Shown here piece after piece: positions 1 through 8,960 of a DNA stretch of 64,000 nucleotides. The stretch comes from Ligustrum vulgare. Lineage: Eukaryota > Streptophyta > Magnoliopsida > Lamiales > Oleaceae. The translations under genes were made by a program, and so were the position numbers. The notes beneath the pieces are model-generated. The model searched no databases, was not told where the DNA came from, and saw only the letters and a program-made list of their open reading frames with translations. The stretch lies in NCBI GenBank assembly GCA_963555705.1, contig OY743189.1, positions 3,117,501 through 3,181,500 on the forward strand, in the 5' to 3' direction. Within the stretch, counting starts at the first letter, position 1, and each line of letters opens with the position of its first letter.

Positions 1-324
1 ACCACTTTTGCCACTTCCATGTTGACCGCCTCGAACCTTCAATTATCTGAAAATGGTAAATATCGTGGAGTGAGATTTATAAAATCTCAGTAAGTATACC
101 AAGCATAAATTTTCTTTTGAAAGCATATGGATCATTTTCATCATAACATAGGATAGGATCGAAATACTCATAAACATAGGGAGACACAAGAATTTTACCG
201 AACTTAAATGGCAAGAATTCTTATGTGTAGCGCTACTAAACTCCGGTCCCCTTAGCATAATCATAAACATATCATATGGAACCCATAACAATCTTGTGAG
301 ATTGATTTCATAGCAATGATCCAA

Positions 325-903
325 ACATTTTCATAAAAACATAAGATATACTTACTTTTCATAAAAACATAAGGTGTATTTACCTTTCATAAAAACATAC
401 TTACTTTTCATAAAAACATAAGATATATTTACTTGTCATAAAAACATACTTACTTTTCATAAAAACATAAGGTGTATTTACCTTTCATAAAAACATACTT
501 ACTTTTCATAAAAACATAAGATATACTTACTTGTCATAAAAACATACTTACTTTTCATAAAAACATAAGGTGTATTTACCTTTCATAAAAACATACTTAC
601 TTTTCATAAAAACATAAGATATACTTACTTGTCATAAAAACATACTTACTTTTCATAAAAACATAAGGTGTATTTACCTTTCATAAAAACATACTTACTT
701 TTCATAAAAACATAAGATATACTTACTTTTCATAAAAACATAAGGTGTATTTACCTTTCATAAAAACATACTTACTTTTCATAAAAACATAAGATATATT
801 TACTTGTCATAAAAACATACTTACTTTTCATAAAAACATAAGGTGTATTTACCTTTCATAAAAACATACTTACTTTTCATAAAAACATAAGATATACTTA
901 CCT
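325..903. repeat. Minisatellite within the LTR
   Basis: Alternating short units built on CATAAAAACATA followed by AGATATACTTAC, AGGTGTATTTACC or CTTACTT make a higher-order tandem array of about 580 bp. The same array recurs with the same length at 6820-7398. It is AT-rich and shows no coding potential. Confidence 0.9.
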
Positions 904-1127
904 TTTAAAAGATTAAAATGAAGTGTAGTAGTAAATGGACCAAAACTTTCTTGACCACCTTGAATTTCTCTTACTTGTGGATTTTGTCAAGAGATTGGAA
1001 ATAAGTGTATATGTGTAGAGTTGTGTGTAAAAGAGATGGGTTTAAATAGATGTATAAAGTTGGCATATTGTAAACATAATCATTCAATTCTATTAATTTT
1101 AACACATCCTTTTCTTAAAGTAAAGCA

Positions 1128-1515
1128 CCATTCATATACTTTTCCATATTTATACAAATATTATGCTCTTCATGATTACATATAATGGAGTCTTATCAAC
1201 CATTCATATACTTTTCCATATTTATACAAATATTATGCTCTTCATGATTACATATAATGGAGTCTTATCAACCATTCATATACTTTTCCATATTTATACA
1301 AATATTATGCTCTTCATGATTACATATAATGGAATCTTATCAACCATTCATATACTTTTCCATATTTATACAAATATTATGCTCTTCATGATTACATATA
1401 ATGGAATCTTATCAACCATTCATATACTTTTCCATATTTATACAAATATTATGCTCTTCATGATTACATATAATGGAGTCTATAATTCATTCATATACTT
1501 TTCCATATTTATTAA
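1128..1515. repeat. 72-bp tandem array (five units) in the LTR
   Basis: Five near-perfect 72-bp units each contain CATATACTTTTCCATATTTA and ATGCTCTTCATGATTACATA. Because 72 is divisible by three, one frame stays open across the array (1163-1531, 122 codons) and would give a 24-residue repeat. I read this as a by-product of the repeat length, not a gene. The array is duplicated exactly at 7623-8010. Confidence 0.9.
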
Positions 1516-1842
1516 ATTAAGATTCTCATAATTATTATATATAATGGAACCTCTCATGCTTGCATATATTTTCTTAATTTCAATAATAAAAATAATTTTT
1601 GTATAAATAAATATTGGGATAACATTGAATTAAGTACTTGGACTTAATATACTTTAAATCAAGAGAATGGAGATATTTTTAGAAATTCGGAATTTAATTT
1701 AAAATCGAACGATCTCGATTATTTCTTGACTTGGCTATACGAATACGTCGTGGCGTTAACTTAATAAAAATGGGTGAAATAGTAGCGACACGATTTTCTA
1801 TTAAAATAATTATTAATCGCGTAAAAATTCTTGGTCGCTACA

Positions 1843-1855
1843 AACTTACCCCCTT
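1843..1855 (-). other. Polypurine tract of element 1
   Basis: On the minus strand this reads AAGGGGGTAAGTT directly before the LTR start TGTAGCGACC. This is the expected position and composition for the primer of plus-strand DNA synthesis, and it fixes the element's orientation. Confidence 0.75.
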
Positions 1856-2774
1856 AAAATAATTTCGTCCTCGAAATTAAACTTACTTGATCTTATGATT
1901 TCTGAACACTTAATCAGAATCTCTTCTTCTTCTTCTTATGTAGCATCATCGCTACCATATTTAACCCAACCATATTTAACCCACTGGACTTTGACTAAAT
2001 GCATCAATTTGTTTTCTTAAGACATGAACTTTTCTATCAATAATAGACATATGTCTACTCATAAATTCTTCTGAATCAAAATGAAAATTCCCAATCGTAT
2101 GTGATATTTCATCATATCTTGTAGTACTCATGTAACCTGTCACTTATCATCGTATCATGTAACCTCAAATATTCGTATTAATATCTCTAAAATTTCAATA
2201 AATCTTTACTAACATATCATACCATAATAATTTGTCATTTCTTCTTATCACCAAATATCCCAAAATAATTAAAACGATTACCTGAATATTCTCTATGTAA
2301 TATATCCAAACATGTTATTCACATATCAACATAATCATCAGTTTATCTTTCCAATATTTGTAACCCAAAATTTCTGCAAAATTCAATAAACAAATATCTC
2401 CCAAATAATTAAAATTCTTAACTCAAATATCATAACATTTCCCGTAAGGTATTCCTTTCACTTGCACAAACTTATTAATCCTGATTCAATACAGTCCTTA
2501 TTTCACTTTCACGTATCCCCGTATTATTTCTATACCTTGATTATTATATCAAAATATCAGTACCCAAAATCCAAGAAAATATTCCATATCTCAAATCCCG
2601 TCATCATCAAATCTTCCTTTTATCAAGAAAGTAAACGGCGCATAAACCCTTGTTCCCTCTTTTCCATTATTCTATTCCGCGCTTTCTTGCTGGAATCAAT
2701 ATCACGCGGATTCCCTCCGATCCTTAATGCTTTTAAATAGTTCATGCTGGGAAGAGGTTAGATCCATCAAAAAC
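1856..2774. other. Element 1 interior, no gene; TATA-like box at 2732-2740
   Basis: AT-rich sequence without a credible reading frame on either strand; the open frame at 2462-2740 has no recognisable features. TTTAAATAG at 2732-2740 lies about 35 bases before the ATG at 2775 and resembles the box before the LOG gene (3583-3591). A short CT-rich run (TCTTCTTCTTCTTC) lies near 1921-1940. Confidence 0.5.
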
Positions 2775-3326
2775 ATGGATATCATTCTTACAAACATTCG
2801 CAAGTATTATTCCAGTCTTCCAATGAATGATCTGAGGAAAATTTATCGAATAAGACTCGAAAGATTGAGGTTGGTGATGGCTCATGGTGTTTCAGAAGAT
2901 GTTCGCTGGTTGATCGAAGCAAAGGTTCGACTATCTGGTGAATTACCTATGACATTTCCAAAGCACATGCCTGGTTTAGGCAAAAGCACCTTCGCAAAGA
3001 AACGAAGAGCAAAAAGGCTGAATGGTTGCTACAAATGTGCTCGTTGGAACTGTGATACTCGTTGCAAAACAGTAGGATATTCTTCTACTAATCGGGATGA
3101 TAAAATCAAATTCATAAAGGGTGGACTGAGTAAGGAGTCTTTGGATGATATTCGACTGACTCTTGAGACGCACCCAAGTGGTTATGTGCAACGTGAACTT
3201 TTCTCCTTATACGCTCAGTTTAACGGGGACAAAAATCGTTATAGTCTCCAAAATATAATAGCAAAAGATCCTGTTTGCCAGTCTGTTTTACAAAATGAGG
3301 CTTCTGGCAGTTCATCAATGATATAA
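2775..3326 (+). CDS. Small basic cysteine-motif protein, possibly virus-related nucleic-acid binder
   Basis: An intact frame of 183 codons starts at ATG 2775. An upstream in-frame ATG at 2727 would add 16 residues but lies before and inside the TATA-like box, so I prefer 2775. Counting from 2775, a basic run with KKRR at 75-78 is followed by four cysteines spaced C-x2-C-x4-C-x3-C (residues 85, 88, 93, 97), then a charged segment with a FIKGG motif and a hydrophilic tail. A basic stretch directly before CxxC, followed by an Arg-Cys pair and a Phe-Ile/Gly segment, recalls the cysteine-rich nucleic-acid-binding proteins of Betaflexiviridae RNA viruses, but the cysteine spacing does not match exactly. 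The likeness is from memory of the family, not a search. It lies antisense to its host retroelement and 340 bases upstream of the LOG gene on the same strand. A retroelement-specific protein is the main alternative. Confidence 0.6.
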   Translation: MDIILTNIRKYYSSLPMNDLRKIYRIRLERLRLVMAHGVSEDVRWLIEAKVRLSGELPMTFPKHMPGLGKSTFAKKRRAKRLNGCYKCARWNCDTRCKTVGYSSTNRDDKIKFIKGGLSKESLDDIRLTLETHPSGYVQRELFSLYAQFNGDKNRYSLQNIIAKDPVCQSVLQNEASGSSSMI

Positions 3327-3380
3327 GGTAAATCTCTTGATACACATTTAAAATATTTTGCTGTTTTCTTTCACGCGTTT

Positions 3381-3474
3381 TGGAAATAAAATATATTTTC
3401 CTTTCTCGAGTTTTGATAAAGCTGGAAATAAATATATTTTCCTTTCTCGAGGTTTGATAAAGCTGGAAATAAAT
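3381..3474. repeat. Tandem 41/42-bp duplication between the two genes
   Basis: Two copies (3381-3422, 3423-3463) and the start of a third. Each has TGGAAATAAA, TTTTCCTTTCTCGAG and TTTGATAAAGC. It lies between the cysteine-motif gene and the LOG promoter, so it may be 3' UTR of the first or upstream region of the second. Confidence 0.8.
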
Positions 3475-3488
3475 CACCGAAAGGTGAT
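3473..3488. other. Perfect 6-bp hairpin with GAAA loop
   Basis: ATCACC-GAAA-GGTGAT. In plus-strand RNA this is a stem closed by a GNRA-type tetraloop, directly after the tandem duplication. Function unknown; chance occurrence is possible. Confidence 0.5.
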
Positions 3489-3582
3489 GATATCTTTGGT
3501 AAAACAGTCAAAAGTTGGCCGATTTTGTCAAAAGTAAATCTTTACTTTTTCAGAATCAATGAAAAACAGTAAGTTTTTCCGG

Positions 3583-3591
3583 CTTTAAATA
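3583..3591 (+). promoter_or_regulatory. TATA-like box of the LOG gene
   Basis: CTTTAAATA, about 80 bases before the LOG start codon. With a start site about 30 bases downstream, the leader would be about 50 bases. The same TTTAAATAG core precedes the cysteine-motif gene. Confidence 0.45.
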
Positions 3592-3666
3592 GCCAAACAT
3601 ATTTCATAGTTCAGGCATCCCAAAATCACATCTTCTTCGTAAGTTTTCTCTTCTATACTATCAAAG

Positions 3667-4320
3667 ATGGAAGCACCAAAACTTCGACAGATCAAAACTA
3701 TTTGTGTATTTTGTGGATCAAAAGTGGGGAAAGGCTTCAGTTATCTAGAAGCGGCCGTAGATCTTGGAAAGAAACTGGGGGAAAAAGGTATCACTCTTGT
3801 GTATGGGGGTGGTAGCAGTGGTCTAATGGGTTGTGTTTCCCAATCTGCTCTTGCAGAGAAATCAAAAGTAATCGGTGTCATACCTGTCCCTTTGGTAGAT
3901 GTTGCAGGAAAAACACGAGGGCATGAAGTTCAAACCTTATCCATCCATGAACGCATAACTTGTATGCTATATGGTTCTGATGTCTTTATAGCCCTGCCCG
4001 GAGGTTTTGGTACCTTAGAAGAAATCTTTAACATTACCTCGTGGGCTCAACTAGATCTCCATACTAAGCCTATTGGGCTTCTGAATGTTAACAATTTCTT
4101 TGATGGCTTGTTAACCTTTCTTGATTATGCTGTGGAACAGGGATTCATCTCTCCATTTTCCAGAAGACTCCTTATTTCTGCTCCTACTATTGATGAACTA
4201 CTGGATAAGCTGCAGTCATATATCTCAATACAAGATCCAGCAGGGGTTAAGATAGATTGGTCGCAAGGAAGGGGAATCAAGCGAAAATGGAGTCCGGTTA
4301 ATGTAAACTTAACTTTATGA
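3667..4320 (+). CDS. LOG-family cytokinin riboside 5'-monophosphate phosphoribohydrolase, intronless, inside a retrotransposon
   Basis: The 217-residue protein has the length and layout of plant LONELY GUY enzymes, which cut cytokinin nucleotides to release active free-base cytokinin. Visible: an N-terminal VFCGS strand-loop, GGGSSGLMG at 47-55 (nucleotide-binding loop), Arg96, and PGGFGTLEE at 111-119 with the catalytic-type glutamates. A WAQL segment and PIGLLN follow as in the family; the last 25 or so residues are a divergent basic tail. Differences from typical plant LOGs include Ser at 51, Ile for Lys after Arg96, and a changed loop at 79-88. Plant LOG genes normally have several introns; this has none, which fits capture through an RNA copy. 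It is antisense to its host retroelement, has its own TATA-like box, and shows no frameshift or stop, unlike most other coding sequence in the window. Active enzyme, or a lysine-decarboxylase-like relative of altered specificity, are both possible. Confidence 0.9.
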   Translation: MEAPKLRQIKTICVFCGSKVGKGFSYLEAAVDLGKKLGEKGITLVYGGGSSGLMGCVSQSALAEKSKVIGVIPVPLVDVAGKTRGHEVQTLSIHERITCMLYGSDVFIALPGGFGTLEEIFNITSWAQLDLHTKPIGLLNVNNFFDGLLTFLDYAVEQGFISPFSRRLLISAPTIDELLDKLQSYISIQDPAGVKIDWSQGRGIKRKWSPVNVNLTL

Positions 4321-4330
4321 ATCTTAGAAT

Positions 4331-4545
4331 AGGTGGGGGTAGAGTACGAAGTATTCTTACTCTCGAGACACCCCTCTAATTTCCTAGGATTTTCCTTAAT
4401 GTTTAAATCTTGTGTGTACCTCAAAGGTTCCAGGTGGTAGATTACGGAGTATTCTTACTCTCGAAACACACCTCTTTGAAGGTTTCTTTATTTCCTCAAA
4501 AGGTCAGAGGTGGTAGGATACGGCTACTCCGGAAACACATCTCTC
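4331..4545 (+). repeat. Three repeated hairpins downstream of LOG
   Basis: Three related blocks at 4331-4375, 4432-4473 and 4507-4545. Each opens with AGGTGG, has a TACG core and a TACTC(T)CG element, and closes with ACACNCCT or ACACATCT, so the two ends can pair. The first also has an inner AGAGTA/TACTCT stem. They begin about 10 bases after the LOG stop and so would lie in its 3' UTR. A role in RNA processing, export or stability is only a guess. Confidence 0.65.
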
Positions 4546-5493
4546 AATTTGAGGAATTTCCCATGTTGCTTTCTTTTGCTTTTTGCGTGTTTCATGTATT
4601 TCTTTCCAATGTGACTCTTGTGTGTTCTCCTTACGAGAAAATAATAAATATCTCTGTTATCATCTACTAAATCTCGTTTGTGATGTAAATGAATTTGCAT
4701 GTCTAACCTCAATTCTCTTAGTGATTGCATACCATACTATGCTCTTAATTCCAAACGATAAAATTCTAAGCAGAGTTTCCTTTGAAATTTGGACTTATTC
4801 AAACCGTAAGCATACTTCATAACTCACAATAATAAATAATTCCACATTTGATCACAACGATCTAAAAATTGACCACAATTTCATCAAACTTCAATATCAT
4901 AAAAAAATATTCCAGAAAATCAATTCATAATTCCTCAACATAGAAATTTCAAATCATAGTCGTCAATATCACAATATCACTTCCTTCAATACCTTAATTG
5001 GCTCAAAAGATTACTCATACTTATATTTATAAGTCATAAATCATATTCCCAAAATTTAATCACAAGGCCAAAGTTCATAATAAATTTCTCTTCAATATAG
5101 AGGCATAATTCACTTACTCAACATAATATCCATTAATTAATTCCCAATAACCAAATCTTTAAATCTCTAACTTCATAATGCTTCTCATAAAAGTCTCATT
5201 AAAATCATATCACTTATAATCTTAACATCTCATAAAACTTCATAAAATTGGCTCGCTATTTCTCATTAAATCTAAATGATAGATAATCTGAACATATTTC
5301 TAATCATTTCTGTTGACTTCTCATACTTAATGCCATGTCTAAAATCAATTATGCAAAGTCCATTTAAGGTTTATCATTTCTAAACTCGAGGACAACAATT
5401 ATTTTGAAAATCATTCTTAAGTCATATTATTCCCATTATGCTCAACACCCGTTCTCTTTCTTTTTTTTCGTTCTGAATTTTTTTTTTTTCAGA
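4546..5493. other. Element 1 interior, no gene seen
   Basis: AT-rich sequence with many short A or T runs. The short open frames in it (for example 4583-4822) have no domain or composition that supports coding. It may hold the 3' end of the LOG transcript. Confidence 0.5.
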
Positions 5494-5674
5494 ATTGAAA
5501 CTTGAAGAGTGGTACCAATAATCATCCACAGTTTTTCCTTGCTTTTAAGCAAAGGTAGTGATAAAGGGATAAATTATTGAACCGAAAATTGAAACTTGAA
5601 GAGGAAGTACTAATAACCATCCACAGTTTTTCCCTTGTTTTTACACAAAGGTAGTGATAAAGGGATAAATTATT
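5494..5674. repeat. Tandem 94-bp duplication
   Basis: Two diverged copies (5494-5587 and 5588-5674) share ATTGAAACTTGAAGAG, CATCCACAGTTTTTCC and GGTAGTGATAAAGGGATAAA. Non-coding. Confidence 0.8.
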
Positions 5675-6701
5675 GTACGAATTCATTATCAATTTTGTTT
5701 GTTTAATATATTATTCCATATATTTTGGGCAAAAGTTACAACCCAACTTAATTTCTAATTGAGTCAATCTTACTAAGCTTAATATGCACCAAAATTCATA
5801 TAAATATCCTCTCTGTCTCATGATTCTACATTGAAAAGAATAAAAAAATTGAGTCTTCTATCAATTTATATCATACTTGACATGTATATTATGTGTAACA
5901 CATAAAGATTCATAACATATGAATATTTCATACTTAACATGCTTCAATATAATCATAAATGCCATGTAATTGCTATTATACATAACATACCTGGTTCGAG
6001 GAGTCAAAACGTGGAAGGTGGCGTAGCGGATTGATGAGTCAAAATTTTCATAATTAAATAATGGTCTATTTCTTAGAAAAAATTCATTAACCATTTTTGA
6101 ATCTTTACATGAGATTTGGCCCAATTGATACACTATCAATACATGTAGTAATTTACTTAGCCCAATTAAAATTTTCATACATGATTGAGCCCAATTTAAT
6201 ATAATACCAAATAAAATAATTTGGTTATTCAAAATAAAATTTGCATAAATGATTAGACCAAAATCTGATTCATAATAACAATTTGCTAATGATTTACTTA
6301 AATAATAATTTAGACAACTAAGAAATTTTTTCAAATACATAAAGTTAGGTCTAAAGTGATAAGAGACTTAAAAGTATATCCATTCATATTTCTCCATCAC
6401 GACAAAATCAATAGTTAAATTTTTTTTTTTAAATGAATAGTAAACGCACTGTTCACCGAACACAAATTTTTTTTTGATGAATAGTGACCGTCACGAGTAC
6501 TGTTCATGTGAACAGTGTCCCGGTTACTGTTCACCGAACAGTAACCTACTGCTTTACTGTACATGCATAAATATTTTTTTCCAAGAGATGTAAAATATGA
6601 AGAAAATTAATTACTTTAACTGAAATTAAAAATAGATTAATTGCAATTTCTTGTAGAAATATTTTGAAATGATTTAAGGAGTCTACAGAAAAGTATAACT
6701 T
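5675..6701. other. Element 1 interior next to the primer site, no gene seen
   Basis: AT-rich. A minus-strand open frame at 5861-6340 has no gag-like features. Around 6448-6551 there are repeated GTTCACCGAACA and GTGAACAGTG blocks that could form hairpins; being next to the PBS, this part could be a leader or packaging region of the element RNA (inference). Confidence 0.45.
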
Positions 6702-6713
6702 GCTCTGATACCA
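6702..6713 (-). other. Primer-binding site of element 1 (tRNA-iMet type)
   Basis: GCTCTGATACCA is the reverse complement of TGGTATCAGAGC, the common plant LTR-retrotransposon primer site. It lies two bases from the right LTR. Confidence 0.9.
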
Positions 6714-6819
6714 ACTGTGACGACCCGAATTTTCGACCATTCGAGTGCCACTAAAAGTGACTCATATCATATGGGACCCATAACAATCTTGTGAGATTGA
6801 TTTCATAGCAATGATCCAA

Positions 6820-7398
6820 ACATTTTCATAAAAACATAAGATATACTTACTTTTCATAAAAACATAAGGTGTATTTACCTTTCATAAAAACATACTTACT
6901 TTTCATAAAAACATAAGATATATTTACTTGTCATAAAAACATACTTACTTTTCATAAAAACATAAGGTGTATTTACCTTTCATAAAAACATACTTATTTT
7001 TCATAAAAACATAAGATATACTTACTTGTCATAAAAACATACTTACTTTTCATAAAAACATAAGGTGTATTTACCTTTCATAAAAACATACTTACTTTTC
7101 ATAAAAACATAAGATATACTTACTTGTCATAAAAACATACTTACTTTTCATAAAAACATAAGGTGTATTTACCTTTCATAAAAACATACTTACTTTTCAT
7201 AAAAACATAAGATATACTTACTTTTCATAAAAACATAAGGTGTATTTACCTTTCATAAAAACATACTTACTTTTCATAAAAACATAAGATATATTTACTT
7301 GTCATAAAAACATACTTACTTTTCATAAAAACATAAGGTGTATTTACCTTTCATAAAAACATACTTACTTTTCATAAAAACATAAGATATACTTACCT
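6820..7398. repeat. Minisatellite, second LTR copy
   Basis: Same array as 325-903, same length, with very few base differences (for example CTTATTTTTC in place of CTTACTTTTC near 6986). Confidence 0.9.
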
Positions 7399-7622
7399 TT
7401 TAAAAGATTAAAATGAAGTGTAGTAGTAAATGGACCAAAACTTTCTTGACCACCTTGAATTTCTCTTACTTGTGGATTTTGTCAAGAGATTGGAAATAAG
7501 TGTATATGTGTAGAGTTGTGTGTAAAAGAGATGGGTTTAAATAGATGTATAAAGTTGGCATATTGTAAACATAATCATTCAATTCTATTAATTTTAACAC
7601 ATCCTTTTCTTAAAGTAAAGCA

Positions 7623-8010
7623 CCATTCATATACTTTTCCATATTTATACAAATATTATGCTCTTCATGATTACATATAATGGAGTCTTATCAACCATTC
7701 ATATACTTTTCCATATTTATACAAATATTATGCTCTTCATGATTACATATAATGGAGTCTTATCAACCATTCATATACTTTTCCATATTTATACAAATAT
7801 TATGCTCTTCATGATTACATATAATGGAATCTTATCAACCATTCATATACTTTTCCATATTTATACAAATATTATGCTCTTCATGATTACATATAATGGA
7901 ATCTTATCAACCATTCATATACTTTTCCATATTTATACAAATATTATGCTCTTCATGATTACATATAATGGAGTCTATAATTCATTCATATACTTTTCCA
8001 TATTTATTAA
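7623..8010. repeat. 72-bp tandem array, second LTR copy
   Basis: Five units as at 1128-1515, including the same 122-codon open frame (7658-8026). An unchanged array between LTRs points to recent insertion, since such arrays usually change length quickly. Confidence 0.9.
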
Positions 8011-8337
8011 ATTAAGATTCTCATAATTATTATATATAATGGAACCTCTCATGCTTGCATATATTTTCTTAATTTCAATAATAAAAATAATTTTTGTATA
8101 AATAAATATTGGGATAACATTGAATTAAGTACTTGGACTTAATATACTTTAAATCAAGAGAATGGAGATATTTTTAGAAATTCGGAATTTAATTTAAAAT
8201 CGAACGATCTCGATTATTTCTTGACTTGGCTATACGAATACGTCGTGGCGTTAACTTAATAAAAATGGGTGAAATAGTAGCGACACGATTTTCTATTAAA
8301 ATAATTATTAATCGCGTAAAAATTCTTGGTCGCTACA

Positions 8338-8930
8338 GTAAATGTATTCTTCACGACCGTAAATGAGGACCGGGCCAGATTTTGCGGGAATTTCAATTAT
8401 TTTGTTTCCTTTATAATTTTAAGTTATTTTCCTATTTTAGAATTTTAGTCTAATTAGAATTCTATTTTGAGTAAATTAGATGTTAGGTTATTTTGCTTAT
8501 TTATATTCCTTTCCATTCATTGTAAAAGTTGAGTTTGAGTTTATGAATTAAATTGAGAGAGGATTCTCTTGTTAAAGGTTGAGGAGTCCCTTTTGTGTTC
8601 TTTGAGAACAAATATAACTTATCAAATATTGTGAAATATTTGTGGCGTTGAACTTATCAAATATTCGGGAGAATATTTGTGGCGTTTTCAATTAGAATCT
8701 TATCAAGGAAATTGACAAGTCCTTGTGGTGTTTCGAAAACCTCGGATCTCGATTCCGCATCGTCAATTTCTTGCGTCGTGAATCTTGGGTCAAGGTCCTA
8801 TCGTCAATTTTATCTTTCCAATAGTTTAATTCTTATTTAATTTCGTGTTTAAATCTGATCTAGATCTTTCCTAGGTTTTAATTTCGTTATTCCGCGTGTT
8901 TGACGAGATTCCCCAACTGGGATCTCATCA
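8338..8930 (+). repeat. 5' LTR remnant of the Tat element
   Basis: Begins at the junction with element 1 and ends GGGATCTCATCA, or alternatively at CAACA near 8957 just before the PBS. It has an ACGACCGTAAA motif near 8353, related to the TTACGGCCGTAA palindromes of LTR families Y and Z. It also shares a U5 region with them (hairpins followed by GATTCCGCATCGTCAA and GGGATCTCATCA-like ends). Confidence 0.7.
8618..8733 (+). other. Three tandem CTTATC-hairpin-GTGG(C/T)GTT modules
   Basis: Modules at 8618-8648, 8653-8686 and 8699-8733. Each begins CTTATC, then a perfect stem-loop, then GTGGCGTT (GTGGTGTT in the third). Stems: CAAATATT/AATATTTG (4-base loop), CAAATATTC/GAATATTTG (4-base loop), CAAGGA/TCCTTG (10-base loop). 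The stems differ in sequence but remain paired, as expected for selected RNA structure. The same module is found in LTR families Y and Z. Confidence 0.75.
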
Positions 8931-8960
8931 AAGGTCCTGCCGGATTTTGTGGTCAACATT

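Larger units (their letters stand above)
1..1842 (-). repeat. 3' LTR of element 1 (cut by the window edge)
   Basis: From base 268 to 1842 this is a base-by-base match to 6763-8337 apart from a few substitutions. It ends TCGCTACA on the plus strand, beside the PPT. Bases 1-267 have no counterpart in the other LTR, which jumps from its terminal 47 bases straight to the shared part. The other LTR has therefore lost at least 267 bases, or this copy comes from a longer variant. The outer end lies left of the window. Confidence 0.85.
1..8337 (-). mobile_element. Non-autonomous LTR retrotransposon carrying two antisense genes (element 1)
   Basis: Two near-identical LTRs (1-1842 and 6716-8337) flank a 4.9-kb interior. 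Next to the right LTR lies the reverse complement of the tRNA-iMet primer site (TGGTATCAGAGC); next to the left LTR lies a reversed purine tract. The element therefore reads on the minus strand. The LTRs begin TG and end CA on either strand. No minus-strand gag, protease, RT or integrase is visible, so it must depend on enzymes of another element. The interior instead holds two intact plus-strand reading frames (2775-3326 and 3667-4320). The constant 6495-base offset between LTRs and very few substitutions suggest recent insertion. It landed in the LTR of an older Tat element; the right flank starts GTAAA, but the left target-site copy is outside the window. Confidence 0.85.
6716..8337 (-). 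repeat. 5' LTR of element 1
   Basis: On the plus strand it starts TGTGACGACCCG and ends TCGCTACA. From 6763 on it matches the left LTR without indels. The first 47 bases are the inner LTR end; the segment that should follow, seen at 1-267 in the other copy, is missing, so this LTR has an internal deletion. Confidence 0.88.

Noticed and set aside
325..903. CRISPR-like regular repeats
   Set aside because: Units are contiguous with no unique spacers, lie inside a plant LTR and recur in the second LTR; this is a minisatellite.
3667..4320. Ordinary host LOG gene that merely lies between two LTR copies
   Set aside because: PBS and PPT sit at the inner LTR edges in the right orientation, the LTRs are near-identical, and the gene lacks introns, so it is inside the element.
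5861..6340. Minus-strand 159-codon frame as gag of element 1
   Set aside because: It has the right strand and position but no gag motif or zinc knuckle, and very AT-biased codons.
6702..6713. Fragment of a tRNA-Met gene
   Set aside because: Only the 12 bases of the primer complement are present, beside an LTR.
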